Source of the DNA: an uncultured Fidelibacterota bacterium
Lineage (GTDB): Bacteria > Fidelibacterota > Marinisomatia > Marinisomatales > UBA8229
Direction of reading: 5' to 3'
Assembly (NCBI GenBank): GCA_913054425.1
Contig: CAJXJG010000026.1
Location: forward strand, 1-14,164
DNA length: 14,164 bases
Translations under genes and position numbers: made by a program
Notes under the pieces: model-generated
Database searches by the model: none
Seen by the model: the letters and a program-made list of their open reading frames with translations, nothing else
What the model was told of the DNA's origin: nothing
Shown: positions 1-7,652 of the stretch, in pieces
Layout of the letters: each line of letters starts with the position of its first letter
How positions within the stretch are numbered: position 1 is the stretch's first letter

Positions 1-1407
1 GTTTCCAGAGTGGTCGTAAAGAGTTTCGCCTTCGCCTGCGTTGAATTTCCAGTAGCCTACTAAGCTCTCCTCGCTACCTGTAGGTGGAGCTACCATATAG
101 GATTGGATTTCTGATTCGGTCAATACAGTATTCCAAATTGAAATTTCATCTAATCCACCTTGTAACGTATACTGCCCATTGTTCCAACTGGCAAACTCTA
201 AATCACCATATTCATTTCCTGATGAGCTATCGGGAAAATTCTTTGTTATAATTAAATCACCATCAATATACATCATGACTATTTTATCTATATTATTCAT
301 AGAAACTGCAATATGATGCCATTCATTCATAGGCAAGTTGTAGGATAAATAGTTATCCTCACTAACACCTGCTGCAGTAAAGATTAATTGTTGATACTGA
401 CCTTCAACACCATTTGCTCTCTGCCCAATATGAAGATTATAGGAGTAATTGTTAGCTTGATTAGTAGTAGAACCATTTGTGATGATACCTTGATACTCAG
501 CAAATCCATTTGAATTCACCCACACCATTAAAGTATATGTACTAAGGTTAACGTCATCAATCCCTGCAGAACCAAAAGATACCCAATCACCACTGTAGGG
601 ACCAGTCCTATCAAATTGAAGTGAATAATCACCATTATCAGGATAAGTACAACTACCATCATCCCAGTTGGCATCAGAGTTGTAGTTTTCAGCATATGAA
701 TCGGTGCAGCCGTAGACATTCTCTACCCAAGCAGCACCATTAATCGTTCCATGGTTCTGGTTACCTGAGTTGTCGTAGAGGATGGAGTCTGAGCCGGCGT
801 TGAATTTGTAGTGGGCTACTATATCTGTTTCATCTCCTGATGGTGGACTAGTCATAATGGATTGGATTTCTGATTCAGACAAAGCAGTAGTCCAAATAGA
901 CACTTCATCGATGAGGCCGTTAAAATATGAAGAAGAACCTGGTTCATTACCAATAACCAAAACTTGATCACTCGTAAGGTCTGAAGAATTAGAGTAATCT
1001 ATAACCTCCACTGAATTCACATAACCTTTTACTGTAGTACCATTCCTTGTAAGAACAAGATACTGCCACGTTTCTGCTTGTATTACGTTATTGTATGAAT
1101 AAACCTCACCTTCGTAAAAACTCAGTCTCAACCGACCATTGGTATAGATATTTAGTTGATATGAGCCAGGAGTTCCAGTATTGCCTCTTGCAACGATTCT
1201 GGCATTTTGGCTAGCACTGGCAGGATTTATCCATGCTCCTACAGTAAAGTCTCCTGTTGCAAAATCGAAACTATCATCATTACCGCAATCCACATAATCA
1301 TCTACCCCATCAAAACTGAGGGAGTAATTTTCCTGGGCAGCAAGAGGAAGTGTTAGGGAAAAACCCAGGAAAACAAGAAACATTAGTTTTGACAGATTCA
1401 TTTTCAT
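1..1407 (-). CDS. Secreted tandem LamG-domain protein (3' end missing)
   Basis: This frame is open from the ATG at 1407 to the left edge, giving 469 codons with no stop, so the C-terminus lies outside the window. Residues 1-24 form a signal peptide (MKMNLSK, a hydrophobic stretch, then LPLAA). Two concanavalin A-like LamG (LamG/Laminin_G_3) domains follow at about 28-180 and 261-420, each with a G-LDEISIW-type strand near its end. Each is followed by a near-identical tail (SESEIQS...PP.G...KFNAG...LYD.SGN) at about 177-216 and 427-469. Between the domains, residues 233-253 carry the GCTD...DDGSC spacer with Cys234 and Cys253, a motif common in surface proteins of marine FCB bacteria. LamG domains bind or display glycans and adhesive ligands outside the cell, but the ligand here cannot be read. 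A C-terminal sorting domain (for example type IX) may exist beyond the edge. No clear Shine-Dalgarno site precedes the ATG; Met3 (1401) is an alternative start. Confidence 0.88.
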   Translation of the reverse strand, partial: MKMNLSKLMFLVFLGFSLTLPLAAQENYSLSFDGVDDYVDCGNDDSFDFATGDFTVGAWINPASASQNARIVARGNTGTPGSYQLNIYTNGRLRLSFYEGEVYSYNNVIQAETWQYLVLTRNGTTVKGYVNSVEVIDYSNSSDLTSDQVLVIGNEPGSSSYFNGLIDEVSIWTTALSESEIQSIMTSPPSGDETDIVAHYKFNAGSDSILYDNSGNQNHGTINGAAWVENVYGCTDSYAENYNSDANWDDGSCTYPDNGDYSLQFDRTGPYSGDWVSFGSAGIDDVNLSTYTLMVWVNSNGFAEYQGIITNGSTTNQANNYSYNLHIGQRANGVEGQYQQLIFTAAGVSEDNYLSYNLPMNEWHHIAVSMNNIDKIVMMYIDGDLIITKNFPDSSSGNEYGDLEFASWNNGQYTLQGGLDEISIWNTVLTESEIQSYMVAPPTGSEESLVGYWKFNAGEGETLYDHSGN

Positions 1408-1536
1408 TGCGAAGCTACCAGTTTGTCTGCACCCACCGTGCAGTCAGACAAAGACGGGGAAAAACCCTATTTTTGGTAAAACGCACCATAAGCCACCCTT
1501 TTCCTTTGTAAAAGCGGGTTAATTGACCCACTAACT
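1408..1536 (-). promoter_or_regulatory. Long structured 5' leader of the LamG gene
   Basis: If the promoter at 1543-1571 is used, the mRNA has about 130 nt of leader. The leader holds several inverted repeats. The strongest lies just before the start codon: CTGCAC/GTGCAG (1427-1432 with 1438-1443, five-base loop), extended by TTTGT/ACAAA (1422-1426 with 1448-1452) across a four-base bulge at 1444-1447. Others are GGG/CCC around an A-run (1456-1467) and the near-palindrome GGGTTAATTGACCC (1516-1529). No T-run follows the proximal hairpin, so it is not an intrinsic terminator. I could not match it to a riboswitch class that I know. The stretch 1408-1608 holds no gene. Confidence 0.35.
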
Positions 1537-1542
1537 CAGTTT

Positions 1543-1571
1543 AGTTTACATACCAATAGAGTAAATATCAA
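1543..1571 (-). promoter_or_regulatory. Candidate sigma70-type promoter for the LamG gene
   Basis: On the minus strand there is TTGATA (1566-1571), a 17-base spacer and TAAACT (1543-1548). The -35 matches the consensus at 5 of 6 positions and the -10 at 4 of 6, with ideal spacing. It lies between the stop of the upstream peptidase gene and the LamG start, which would give the LamG gene its own transcript. FCB-group promoters can deviate from this consensus, so this is only a candidate. Confidence 0.35.
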
Positions 1572-1608
1572 GGAACGAAATGTGAAGTGCGTGAAAGTGT
1601 GATGGGGG

Positions 1609-3789
1609 TCACAAATGCTCAAAAAAGTATTGAGCCATGCGGGTGTATAGATGTAAGGTGGCGTTGCCCCGGTGTATTCCATGACTGCGGGAGGGATAAA
1701 ACAGCATATCCACCTGCTGGCCGGATTCAATAAATTTATCCATCAGCCAGAGCGTATTCTGGGCGTGGACATTATCATCGCCAGTGCCGTGAACCAAGAG
1801 GAGCTTGCCCTTAAATTGATCAATATAGGTTAACACGGAGGCAGTGTCGTATCCCGCCTCATTTTCACTTAAAAGGCCCATATACCGCTCCGTATAGGCA
1901 GTGTCGTACAGACGCCAGTCCGTAACGGGGGCGATGGAAACTCCGGTGGTAAAATAATCAGCTCCTTTTGTGAGCGCCAGGGCCGTGAAATATCCGCCTC
2001 CGCTCCAGCCCCACACGCCAACCCTGCTGGTGTCTGCATAGGTGAATCTTCCTAAATATTTTACTGCCTCAATATGGTCATTGATCAGCCATTTTCCAAG
2101 ATCGCCATAGCCCAGGTTCTTAAATGCCTTCCCCCTCCCGCCGGTCTGGCGGTTATTGATGCTGACAATGATGTATCCCTCCTGCGCCATGTACTGATGC
2201 CAGAGGTAATTTCTGCCTCCCCACCAGTCACCCGCCATTTGAGATCCTGCCAGCCCGTATCCATGAATGAGAATCGGGTATTTTTTATCCTCATCAAAAT
2301 TCCATGGTAGTGTGATCATTCCTTTTAATGTGATCCCGTCCGATGTAGTAAAATCAAAAAATTCAGGATAGGTGAATTCATAGTCAAGATAAGGCTCCAT
2401 ATCAGTTTCCTTTATGACCCTGACTGTCTCACCGCGTACTGTTTTTAACAGTATTCTCCGGGGGTTTTTCGAACTGGAATATGAATCAATAAAATATGAC
2501 TTTGTGGGTGAGAGTCGCGGAGAGTGCCACCCCGGCTCAGATGTAAGCTGAAGCAGATCACTTCCATCCAGGTTTACAGAATAAAAATGACGATCAAGGA
2601 TGGATTCCCTGTTGGCGATGAAATATATTTTTCCTGAGTCCTGGTCCACATCAACCAGTCGCTTTACTTCCCATTCTCCATTCGTTACTTGATTTATACT
2701 ATTTCCGTCGTTGTCCGCGTAAAAAATGTGGCGATAGCCGGATCTCTCCGAAGTAAACAGGAAGGAACCATCAGTCAAAAACAGGGGATTTTCCTGCACA
2801 TCCACCCAGGCAGAGTCAATATCTTCAATGATTATTTCCTGATTCCTGAATCGTTTATCAAATTTAAACCATTCCAGATGGTTCTGCTTTCGATTCAATC
2901 GTGCAACTGCCGGTTGATCCTCAAACCAGGTCGCCTTTGGAAAATACATGTCCTCATAATCTCCAAAATTCAACCAGCTGGTCCTCCCTCCCCTGACGCT
3001 GACAACCCCTGTTTGCACTGTTGGGTTTTCCTCCCCCGCTTTTGGGTAGTACACCTGTTTCACTTCCGGATATAATTTTGTCTCATCCAGGAAAGTAAAT
3101 ATTTTTACCATTGACTGGTCTTCCCGGAAAAAAAGAATATATTTACTGTCAGGAGACCAGCGGTAGCCATTAAAGGAGCCGAATTCTTCTTCATAGAGCC
3201 AGCCCCGATATCCGTTTAAGATCGTTTCAGATCCATCCCGGGTGAGTTTTTTTTCCTTAATGTGGCGAATATCAAATACATACAGGTTATTGTCTTCCTT
3301 CACGTAGGCGATTTTCCTGCTGTCAGGGGCATAATTGATATTTCTCAGGTGCTCCCCTTTCGCTATTGGCTTCAGCTGATTGTGTAAAATAGAATAGTTA
3401 TAATAGATACCGAAAAAAGAATGGCGCCATTGTTTCCTCTTGCGAGTGAGCAGGAGCAGATTATCCCCATCAGGACTGAACCAAAAGCTGGTGACCTGAA
3501 GCGTGTCCTCATTGATGATAAAATTCTCCGATGAAACCAAACGTGTTGTATCTCCTGTTACAAGATCGATTTGGAACAGCGATTTATCTCCGGTCAAACT
3601 GTCATCCAGGAACAAGGCATAACTGTCAGTATCAGGCACCCATTTAAAATGACCCAAAGACGCTCTCTTAAATTGATCCTCCTTGAAAATAGCGTCCAGG
3701 GTGAGTTCCCTGGCAGGCAAAAACATGAGAAGCAGTAACTGAAAGATGATGAATCTTCCCACCCGGGCAATAGAAAGCTTAGCGCTCAT
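1609..3789 (-). CDS. Dipeptidyl peptidase IV-type S9B serine peptidase
   Basis: This 726-residue exported peptidase should release N-terminal X-Pro or X-Ala dipeptides from peptides in the periplasm or outside the cell. A hydrophobic signal segment lies at about 11-25. The DPPIV N-terminal beta-propeller covers about 85-450 and the alpha/beta-hydrolase domain about 490-726. The catalytic serine is Ser596 in GWSGGGY, followed by Asp671 in HGTGDDNVH and His703 in SRSHGI. Tyr511 in the HGYG turn fits the oxyanion tyrosine of DPPIV. The Glu cluster in YEEEF (200-202) matches the Glu205/Glu206 pair of human DPPIV that grips the substrate N-terminus, and YTERYMGL is shared as well. The length is typical of the family. 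The tyrosine after the catalytic Ser in animal DPPIV is Gly597 here. The gene is divergent from the foldase gene. The ATG at 3789 lacks a clear Shine-Dalgarno site, but a promoter sits about 50 nt upstream. Prolyl tripeptidyl peptidase is a less likely alternative. Confidence 0.93.
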   Translation of the reverse strand: MSAKLSIARVGRFIIFQLLLLMFLPARELTLDAIFKEDQFKRASLGHFKWVPDTDSYALFLDDSLTGDKSLFQIDLVTGDTTRLVSSENFIINEDTLQVTSFWFSPDGDNLLLLTRKRKQWRHSFFGIYYNYSILHNQLKPIAKGEHLRNINYAPDSRKIAYVKEDNNLYVFDIRHIKEKKLTRDGSETILNGYRGWLYEEEFGSFNGYRWSPDSKYILFFREDQSMVKIFTFLDETKLYPEVKQVYYPKAGEENPTVQTGVVSVRGGRTSWLNFGDYEDMYFPKATWFEDQPAVARLNRKQNHLEWFKFDKRFRNQEIIIEDIDSAWVDVQENPLFLTDGSFLFTSERSGYRHIFYADNDGNSINQVTNGEWEVKRLVDVDQDSGKIYFIANRESILDRHFYSVNLDGSDLLQLTSEPGWHSPRLSPTKSYFIDSYSSSKNPRRILLKTVRGETVRVIKETDMEPYLDYEFTYPEFFDFTTSDGITLKGMITLPWNFDEDKKYPILIHGYGLAGSQMAGDWWGGRNYLWHQYMAQEGYIIVSINNRQTGGRGKAFKNLGYGDLGKWLINDHIEAVKYLGRFTYADTSRVGVWGWSGGGYFTALALTKGADYFTTGVSIAPVTDWRLYDTAYTERYMGLLSENEAGYDTASVLTYIDQFKGKLLLVHGTGDDNVHAQNTLWLMDKFIESGQQVDMLFYPSRSHGIHRGNATLHLYTRMAQYFFEHL

Positions 3790-3845
3790 ATTGTGAAAAG
3801 TTGTAACATAGATATAGGTTTAAATTAGAAAATAATTTAGATTAA

Positions 3846-3874
3846 ATTAGAGTTGATCTTGTTCATTGCGTCAA
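3846..3874 (-). promoter_or_regulatory. Sigma70-type promoter for the DPPIV gene
   Basis: The minus strand reads TTGACG (3869-3874), a 17-base spacer, then TCTAAT (3846-3851). Each hexamer matches the sigma70 consensus at 5 of 6 positions. The transcript would start near 3839 and leave a leader of about 50 nt before the ATG at 3789. Confidence 0.5.
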
Positions 3875-3888
3875 TTGTTGTGTATAAG
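3859..3888 (+). promoter_or_regulatory. Candidate promoter for the foldase gene
   Basis: The plus strand reads TTGTTC (3859-3864), an 18-base spacer, then TATAAG (3883-3888), placed about 45 nt before the foldase start. It overlaps the divergent peptidase promoter, so the two may compete for RNA polymerase. Confidence 0.35.
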
Positions 3889-3921
3889 TAAATTCGCAAT
3901 CGTTTTATTGTAAAACTAATT

Positions 3922-3927
3922 AGAGGA
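3922..3927 (+). promoter_or_regulatory. Shine-Dalgarno site AGAGGA of the foldase gene
   Basis: AGAGGA sits five bases before the ATG at 3933 and fixes that start. It is the clearest ribosome binding site in the window; most other genes here have weak or no Shine-Dalgarno sequence. Confidence 0.65.
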
Positions 3928-3932
3928 ATTTT

Positions 3933-5771
3933 ATGGCTTTAATGACATCCATGCGTACAAGAATGCACATTATACTCTGGGCATTTCTTGCTATCTTTAT
4001 ACTCAGCATGACCGTCGGTGGATTGGTTGGCGGAGCAAATATTATTGATCAGATTTTTGGTCGGGTAAATCCCGCTACAGCGATTGGCATGGTCAATGGT
4101 GAAAAGATTGACCCGGGTTACTTCTCAAGAATTGTGAGCAATCGCATTGACCAGATTCGCTCCGGCGGACAAACCATTACGGATCAACAGCTTACCCAGG
4201 CGCGAGCACAGGTATGGAATGACCTTGTGAAAGAAATCATTGTAAGCCAGACAATTGAAGAGATGGATTTAACCGCTTCTGATGAAGAGGTATTGTACCA
4301 TCTAAAAAATAATCCCCCCGCCTTTTTAAGAAGCAACCCGAATTTCCAGACAAACGGGCAATTTGACCCGGTGAAATATGATGAAGCAATTAATAACCCT
4401 GAAGGTGATGAGTGGGTCACCATTGAACAATGGATGAAGGAAACCTATATTCCAAGTTACAAATTGCAGCAGCTAATTTTTGCGTCAGCAACAGTTACAG
4501 AGGATGAAGTAAATAGAGAATTTATCAATCGTAATATTAATTATACCATTGACTTAATTCATGTAACTGATCGAATTATTGATAAAGAACTTTTAGAACC
4601 TTCAGAAGACGAAATCCTGGCATTCTATCATGAAAATATTGATGATTATCAGCGCACAGAAAACAGGAACATCCGCCTGGCTTCCTGGAAAAAGGATCCA
4701 TCCTCAGCTGATACCAGCGAAGTTTTTGAACTGGCGTCGGAACTGATAGAACGAATCCAAAACGGTGAGGATTTCGCCGCGCTAGCGAATGAGTACACTG
4801 AAGACCCAAGCAATACCGTAACGCCTGATTCAACTAAAGGGGGTAATCTGGGATGGTTTGGAAAAGGACAAATGGTGCCCGCTTTTGAAGATGCAGCTTT
4901 TAATGCCGAAAAAGGTGAACTGGTTGGGCCGGTACTCTCAAGCTTCGGATATCATGTCATTAACGTCCTTGATAAAAAAACAGAAAATGATAAAGAGCAG
5001 GTTCTCGCTGCCCACATCCTGTTGAAAATTGAAATCACGCCCAGCACCCTGGACTTATACCGGGGAAAATCAAGATTATTCAGTTACGATGGAAAAGACT
5101 TTGGCTTTAACACTGCCGTTGACAGCCATGAGGTGAAGATTACAGACATGATAAATGTGAGTGAAAAATCTGTCTTTATTTTAAGAGTGGGAATGATGCC
5201 GAGCGCACTTCAATTTATTTTTAATGCCTCCATCGGTGAGGTTTCAGATCCTCTTGAAAATGACAACTTTTTCGCGGTATTTACTGTTGATTCCGTATTA
5301 GCCCCAGGCGCAAAACCATTCGATGAAGTGAAAGATATAATCAAGTTACAAATGACGCGGAAACGGACAAAAAATGAAACTGAAATCATTGCCGGTGAAT
5401 TTCGAAAACGTGTTGATGAGGGAGTGCCCTTCGATTCTCTTATTGCCCGGAATGAAAATCTGGAACATGCCGAAAATGATAAAAAAACGTTAAGCAGGGG
5501 CTTCACTTCTATGGGCAGGGGTAATTTTATCAATGGCGCCTTGCTGAATGCACAGGCTGGTGAATTGTTGGGTCCTATAAAAACTACCCGTGGATATGCC
5601 CTGATTAAAATCCTTGAAGTCCAGGGGTTCGACTCAACAAAATTTAAAATACAAAAAGACGGCTTGCGAAATACATTGCAAAACCAAAAAAGAAATACCG
5701 CTTATAAGGATTGGTTAGACGTAAAAACAGAAGAAGCTAAAATTATAGATAACCGTAAATTTTATTTTTAA
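3933..5771 (+). CDS. PpiD/SurA-like membrane-anchored peptidyl-prolyl isomerase (parvulin) foldase
   Basis: This 612-residue protein is built like PpiD, the inner-membrane periplasmic chaperone that helps outer-membrane and secreted proteins fold. A short cytoplasmic start (MALMTSMRTR) leads into one membrane helix at about 12-35. A SurA_N-like chaperone region follows (about 50-200, with VNGEKI near its start). A parvulin (PPIC rotamase) domain lies at about 245-350, with family signatures GGNLGWFGKGQMVPAFE (303-319) and FGYHVI (338-343). The usual opening HIL strand is IRLAS here. Further rotamase-like segments occur at about 357-455 (starting AHILLK, but lacking the GG.LGWF block) and 518-562. 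Those segments look degenerate, so the chaperone role may outweigh isomerase activity. PpiD of E. coli is likewise a membrane-anchored chaperone with a weak parvulin domain. It is transcribed alone, with its own promoter and a good Shine-Dalgarno site. Confidence 0.9.
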   Translation: MALMTSMRTRMHIILWAFLAIFILSMTVGGLVGGANIIDQIFGRVNPATAIGMVNGEKIDPGYFSRIVSNRIDQIRSGGQTITDQQLTQARAQVWNDLVKEIIVSQTIEEMDLTASDEEVLYHLKNNPPAFLRSNPNFQTNGQFDPVKYDEAINNPEGDEWVTIEQWMKETYIPSYKLQQLIFASATVTEDEVNREFINRNINYTIDLIHVTDRIIDKELLEPSEDEILAFYHENIDDYQRTENRNIRLASWKKDPSSADTSEVFELASELIERIQNGEDFAALANEYTEDPSNTVTPDSTKGGNLGWFGKGQMVPAFEDAAFNAEKGELVGPVLSSFGYHVINVLDKKTENDKEQVLAAHILLKIEITPSTLDLYRGKSRLFSYDGKDFGFNTAVDSHEVKITDMINVSEKSVFILRVGMMPSALQFIFNASIGEVSDPLENDNFFAVFTVDSVLAPGAKPFDEVKDIIKLQMTRKRTKNETEIIAGEFRKRVDEGVPFDSLIARNENLEHAENDKKTLSRGFTSMGRGNFINGALLNAQAGELLGPIKTTRGYALIKILEVQGFDSTKFKIQKDGLRNTLQNQKRNTAYKDWLDVKTEEAKIIDNRKFYF

Positions 5772-5796
5772 TAGAGAGCCATGAAAAACCAATGAG

Positions 5797-5869
5797 TGTC
5801 ATATTGAGTCCATCGAAATATGATGAAATCTCGAGGGTGAATGAACCCTTCGATAAACTCAGGGTGACA
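5797..5869. repeat. 73-bp imperfect palindromic repeat (REP/MITE-like)
   Basis: The ends are inverted copies: TGTCATATTGAGTCCATCGA at the left and, on the other strand from the right, TGTCACCCTGAGTTTATCGA. They match at TGTCA, TGAGT and ATCGA. Inside is a second inverted pair, TCGAGGGT against ACCCTTCGA, around GAATGA. The element lies in the convergent gap 26 bases after the foldase stop. Sequences of the type CCCTTCGATAAACTCAGGGT are, to my knowledge, dispersed in many copies in several bacterial genomes. No terminal direct repeats or coding capacity are seen, so it is more like a REP or BIME than an insertion sequence. In RNA it could also fold and protect or terminate the foldase transcript. 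Confidence 0.6.
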
Positions 5870-5915
5870 TTTCTCGGGTTATTTTCAGGGTTTTTCAAAG
5901 CCTCCTAATACTCTG

Positions 5916-5937
5916 TCGGGAGAATACTGTCTCCCGA
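5916..5937. terminator. Hairpin between convergent genes, possible bidirectional terminator
   Basis: TCGGGAGA (5916-5923) and TCTCCCGA (5930-5937) form a perfect 8-bp stem with loop ATACTG. Only a short T-run follows on either side (ATTTAAA on the plus strand), so termination may be weak. The position between the ends of the convergent foldase and TPR genes fits. Confidence 0.45.
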
Positions 5938-5960
5938 TTTAAACTCCCCGTAATTTTCAA

Positions 5961-5988
5961 GTAAGAAAGTTCTAGAAAACTTTTTTAC
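5961..5988. terminator. A/T-rich hairpin next to the 3' end of the TPR gene
   Basis: GTAAGAAAGTT (5961-5971) and AACTTTTTTAC (5978-5988) pair over 11 positions with one G-T wobble around CTAGAA. It lies 41 bases past the TPR gene stop on the minus strand. The U-run sits inside the stem on the plus strand, so this is an atypical terminator. Besides the two hairpins and the palindromic repeat, I see nothing else in 5772-6029. Confidence 0.35.
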
Positions 5989-6029
5989 TTTATAAAGCCT
6001 GTCCTCTTTAGAAAATACAGGAATTCAAT

Positions 6030-7652
6030 CTAATTTAAACCATGCAAAAACATGAATTTTTTCAATTCTTCATGAGACGATTCTAATTGCAAAGCCTTTT
6101 TCCACACGACCCGGGCACTGTCAACTTCTCCATTGGAATAATAAATTGATCCAAGTCTCACATAACTCTCCGGGTAATTTGGAGCTAATTCAATAGCCTG
6201 TAAACATCTTTCCTTAGCGATTGTTAAACTATCTTTATAGAATGCACGTTCTGATTCATGGAGGAGTATTAGCACATCATTATAAATTTTATGTGAAAAA
6301 CCACCCTGATAATCATATAATTTTCTGGATAATTCTTCCTCTTTGTTATCCAGGATATTTCGGTAATTAACCAGGCTGTCCAATTTTTCATCTTCGGCTA
6401 ATGATTTAATTGCAATTATATCAAGACTGTCCTGCAATGTTTTCGACTTTTTTTCAAGGGGTAAATTTTCTGTTGTAAGCCTTTCTCTCATTTCAGCGAT
6501 TTTAAGCAGCTCATCATCATGAACCTTTTTTAGCCTGAAATTCGATTTTTCTTCGATTAACTTGAACATTTCTGCGTATTTATTATCCAAATTAATTGTC
6601 TTTTCAAGATATTCATTTTCGACAATATGAGATTCATATTTTTGTAAGAGATTCAGCGCTGAAAACCTTGCCAGAATCACTTCTTCAGAAAGGGTCGAAT
6701 CACCCTCAATTCCGTTGACAATTACCAATTGATCTTTCAGTATAGTTTCATGGTCACTGTTATATGTATTTATTGATTTTAAAATTTCCTCCCGTTGAAT
6801 AGACAGATCTGGAGATAAATTGTCAAAATCCTGCCTAAGTTTTTGGATATAATCAGCAAGAATTACTTTCAGTTTCATCAGGTCCGCTACAATATTTCTT
6901 AACACCAAATCATCCGTTCCATCCATTCCCTTTCGTTGATTCTTATTCTTGATTTTCTGTGCACTTTTATTAAAAGATTTATCCAGTTTGTTTAGGCTGC
7001 TTGTAAATTTATACTCCAAATACAGGTTTTCGTATTTCATGATAAGTTCCAAGGCTCTTATCCTTGCATACATAACGGCGGAAGATAATGTTGAATCCCC
7101 TTTAATACCATTGATGACAGTCACGCCAAGGAGGTTCATCTCACTAAAATCATTGTTATAAATTTCAATGGTATTTTGAACCTCCTCTCGTTCTATAATT
7201 TTATCAGTTGACAAGGATGTGAGATTTTGATTTAATTTTAAAATTATACTTTTTAATAGCTTCCGTACATTGACAAGATCACGAACTATAGACTTTAAAC
7301 GTAAATTGTCCTTGTTTATTTCCTGGATGAGCCTTGGGGTTTTCCCCTCTTCGATATTCGCAAGTTGTTTCGTTTTATACTTCTCCAATTTTTCCATACG
7401 AATGCTGTATTTCTTTGCAATTCGAAGACTATCCTTTTTGAATTTATTATAGATCGAATTTATAATCTTTTTCTCATCTTTTGGTTTTTTTGATGATTTA
7501 TTTTGCTTTTCAAAATCAAATTTATCACCTTGGAAGAGTTCAGGTTTTATTGAGTGCTTTCCATAGGATTTGTGACTTTCCGAACCCTGTAGCTGTATCC
7601 ACAGCCCGCATGCAAATATTAAAAATAAGTTTATTTTAAATCTCCGATTCAT
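6030..7652 (-). CDS. Exported coiled-coil/TPR protein with an internal 93-residue duplication
   Basis: I do not recognise this 540-residue protein as a named family. It has an N-terminal signal peptide (MNRRFKINLFLIFACGLW, about 1-23), a charged helical region (50-115), and two copies of a roughly 93-residue unit at 117-209 and 249-341. The units align without gaps at an offset of 132, with about 40 identities by hand; the most conserved part is NGI.GDSTLS..V..AR..AL.L..KYE. A long coiled coil follows (about 345-445), then a pair of TPR-like helices at the C-terminus (about 457-535, with CLQAIELAPNYPESYVRLGS). TPRs bind other proteins, so a periplasmic scaffold or adaptor is likely. The gene overlaps the preceding one by 17 bp and is the third of the FliF/FliG-fusion cassette. 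I chose the ATG at 7652 over an in-frame GTG at 7661, because GTGAG just upstream can serve as ribosome site and nothing precedes the GTG. Confidence 0.8.
   Translation of the reverse strand: MNRRFKINLFLIFACGLWIQLQGSESHKSYGKHSIKPELFQGDKFDFEKQNKSSKKPKDEKKIINSIYNKFKKDSLRIAKKYSIRMEKLEKYKTKQLANIEEGKTPRLIQEINKDNLRLKSIVRDLVNVRKLLKSIILKLNQNLTSLSTDKIIEREEVQNTIEIYNNDFSEMNLLGVTVINGIKGDSTLSSAVMYARIRALELIMKYENLYLEYKFTSSLNKLDKSFNKSAQKIKNKNQRKGMDGTDDLVLRNIVADLMKLKVILADYIQKLRQDFDNLSPDLSIQREEILKSINTYNSDHETILKDQLVIVNGIEGDSTLSEEVILARFSALNLLQKYESHIVENEYLEKTINLDNKYAEMFKLIEEKSNFRLKKVHDDELLKIAEMRERLTTENLPLEKKSKTLQDSLDIIAIKSLAEDEKLDSLVNYRNILDNKEEELSRKLYDYQGGFSHKIYNDVLILLHESERAFYKDSLTIAKERCLQAIELAPNYPESYVRLGSIYYSNGEVDSARVVWKKALQLESSHEELKKFMFLHGLN

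Noticed and set aside
528..719. 63-codon minus-strand open frame
   Set aside because: It is a second frame inside the LamG gene, whose own frame is open throughout with recognisable repeats.
1408..1536. c-di-GMP (GEMM-I) or other known riboswitch
   Set aside because: I looked for the GEMM core motifs and other conserved riboswitch motifs and did not find a convincing set; only generic hairpins are visible.
2689..3075. 128-codon plus-strand open frame inside the DPPIV gene
   Set aside because: It lies wholly antisense to a strong, motif-complete gene and has no domain, signal or ribosome site of its own.
5797..5869. CRISPR repeat or insertion-sequence end
   Set aside because: There is a single palindromic unit, no spacer array, no transposase and no target-site duplication.
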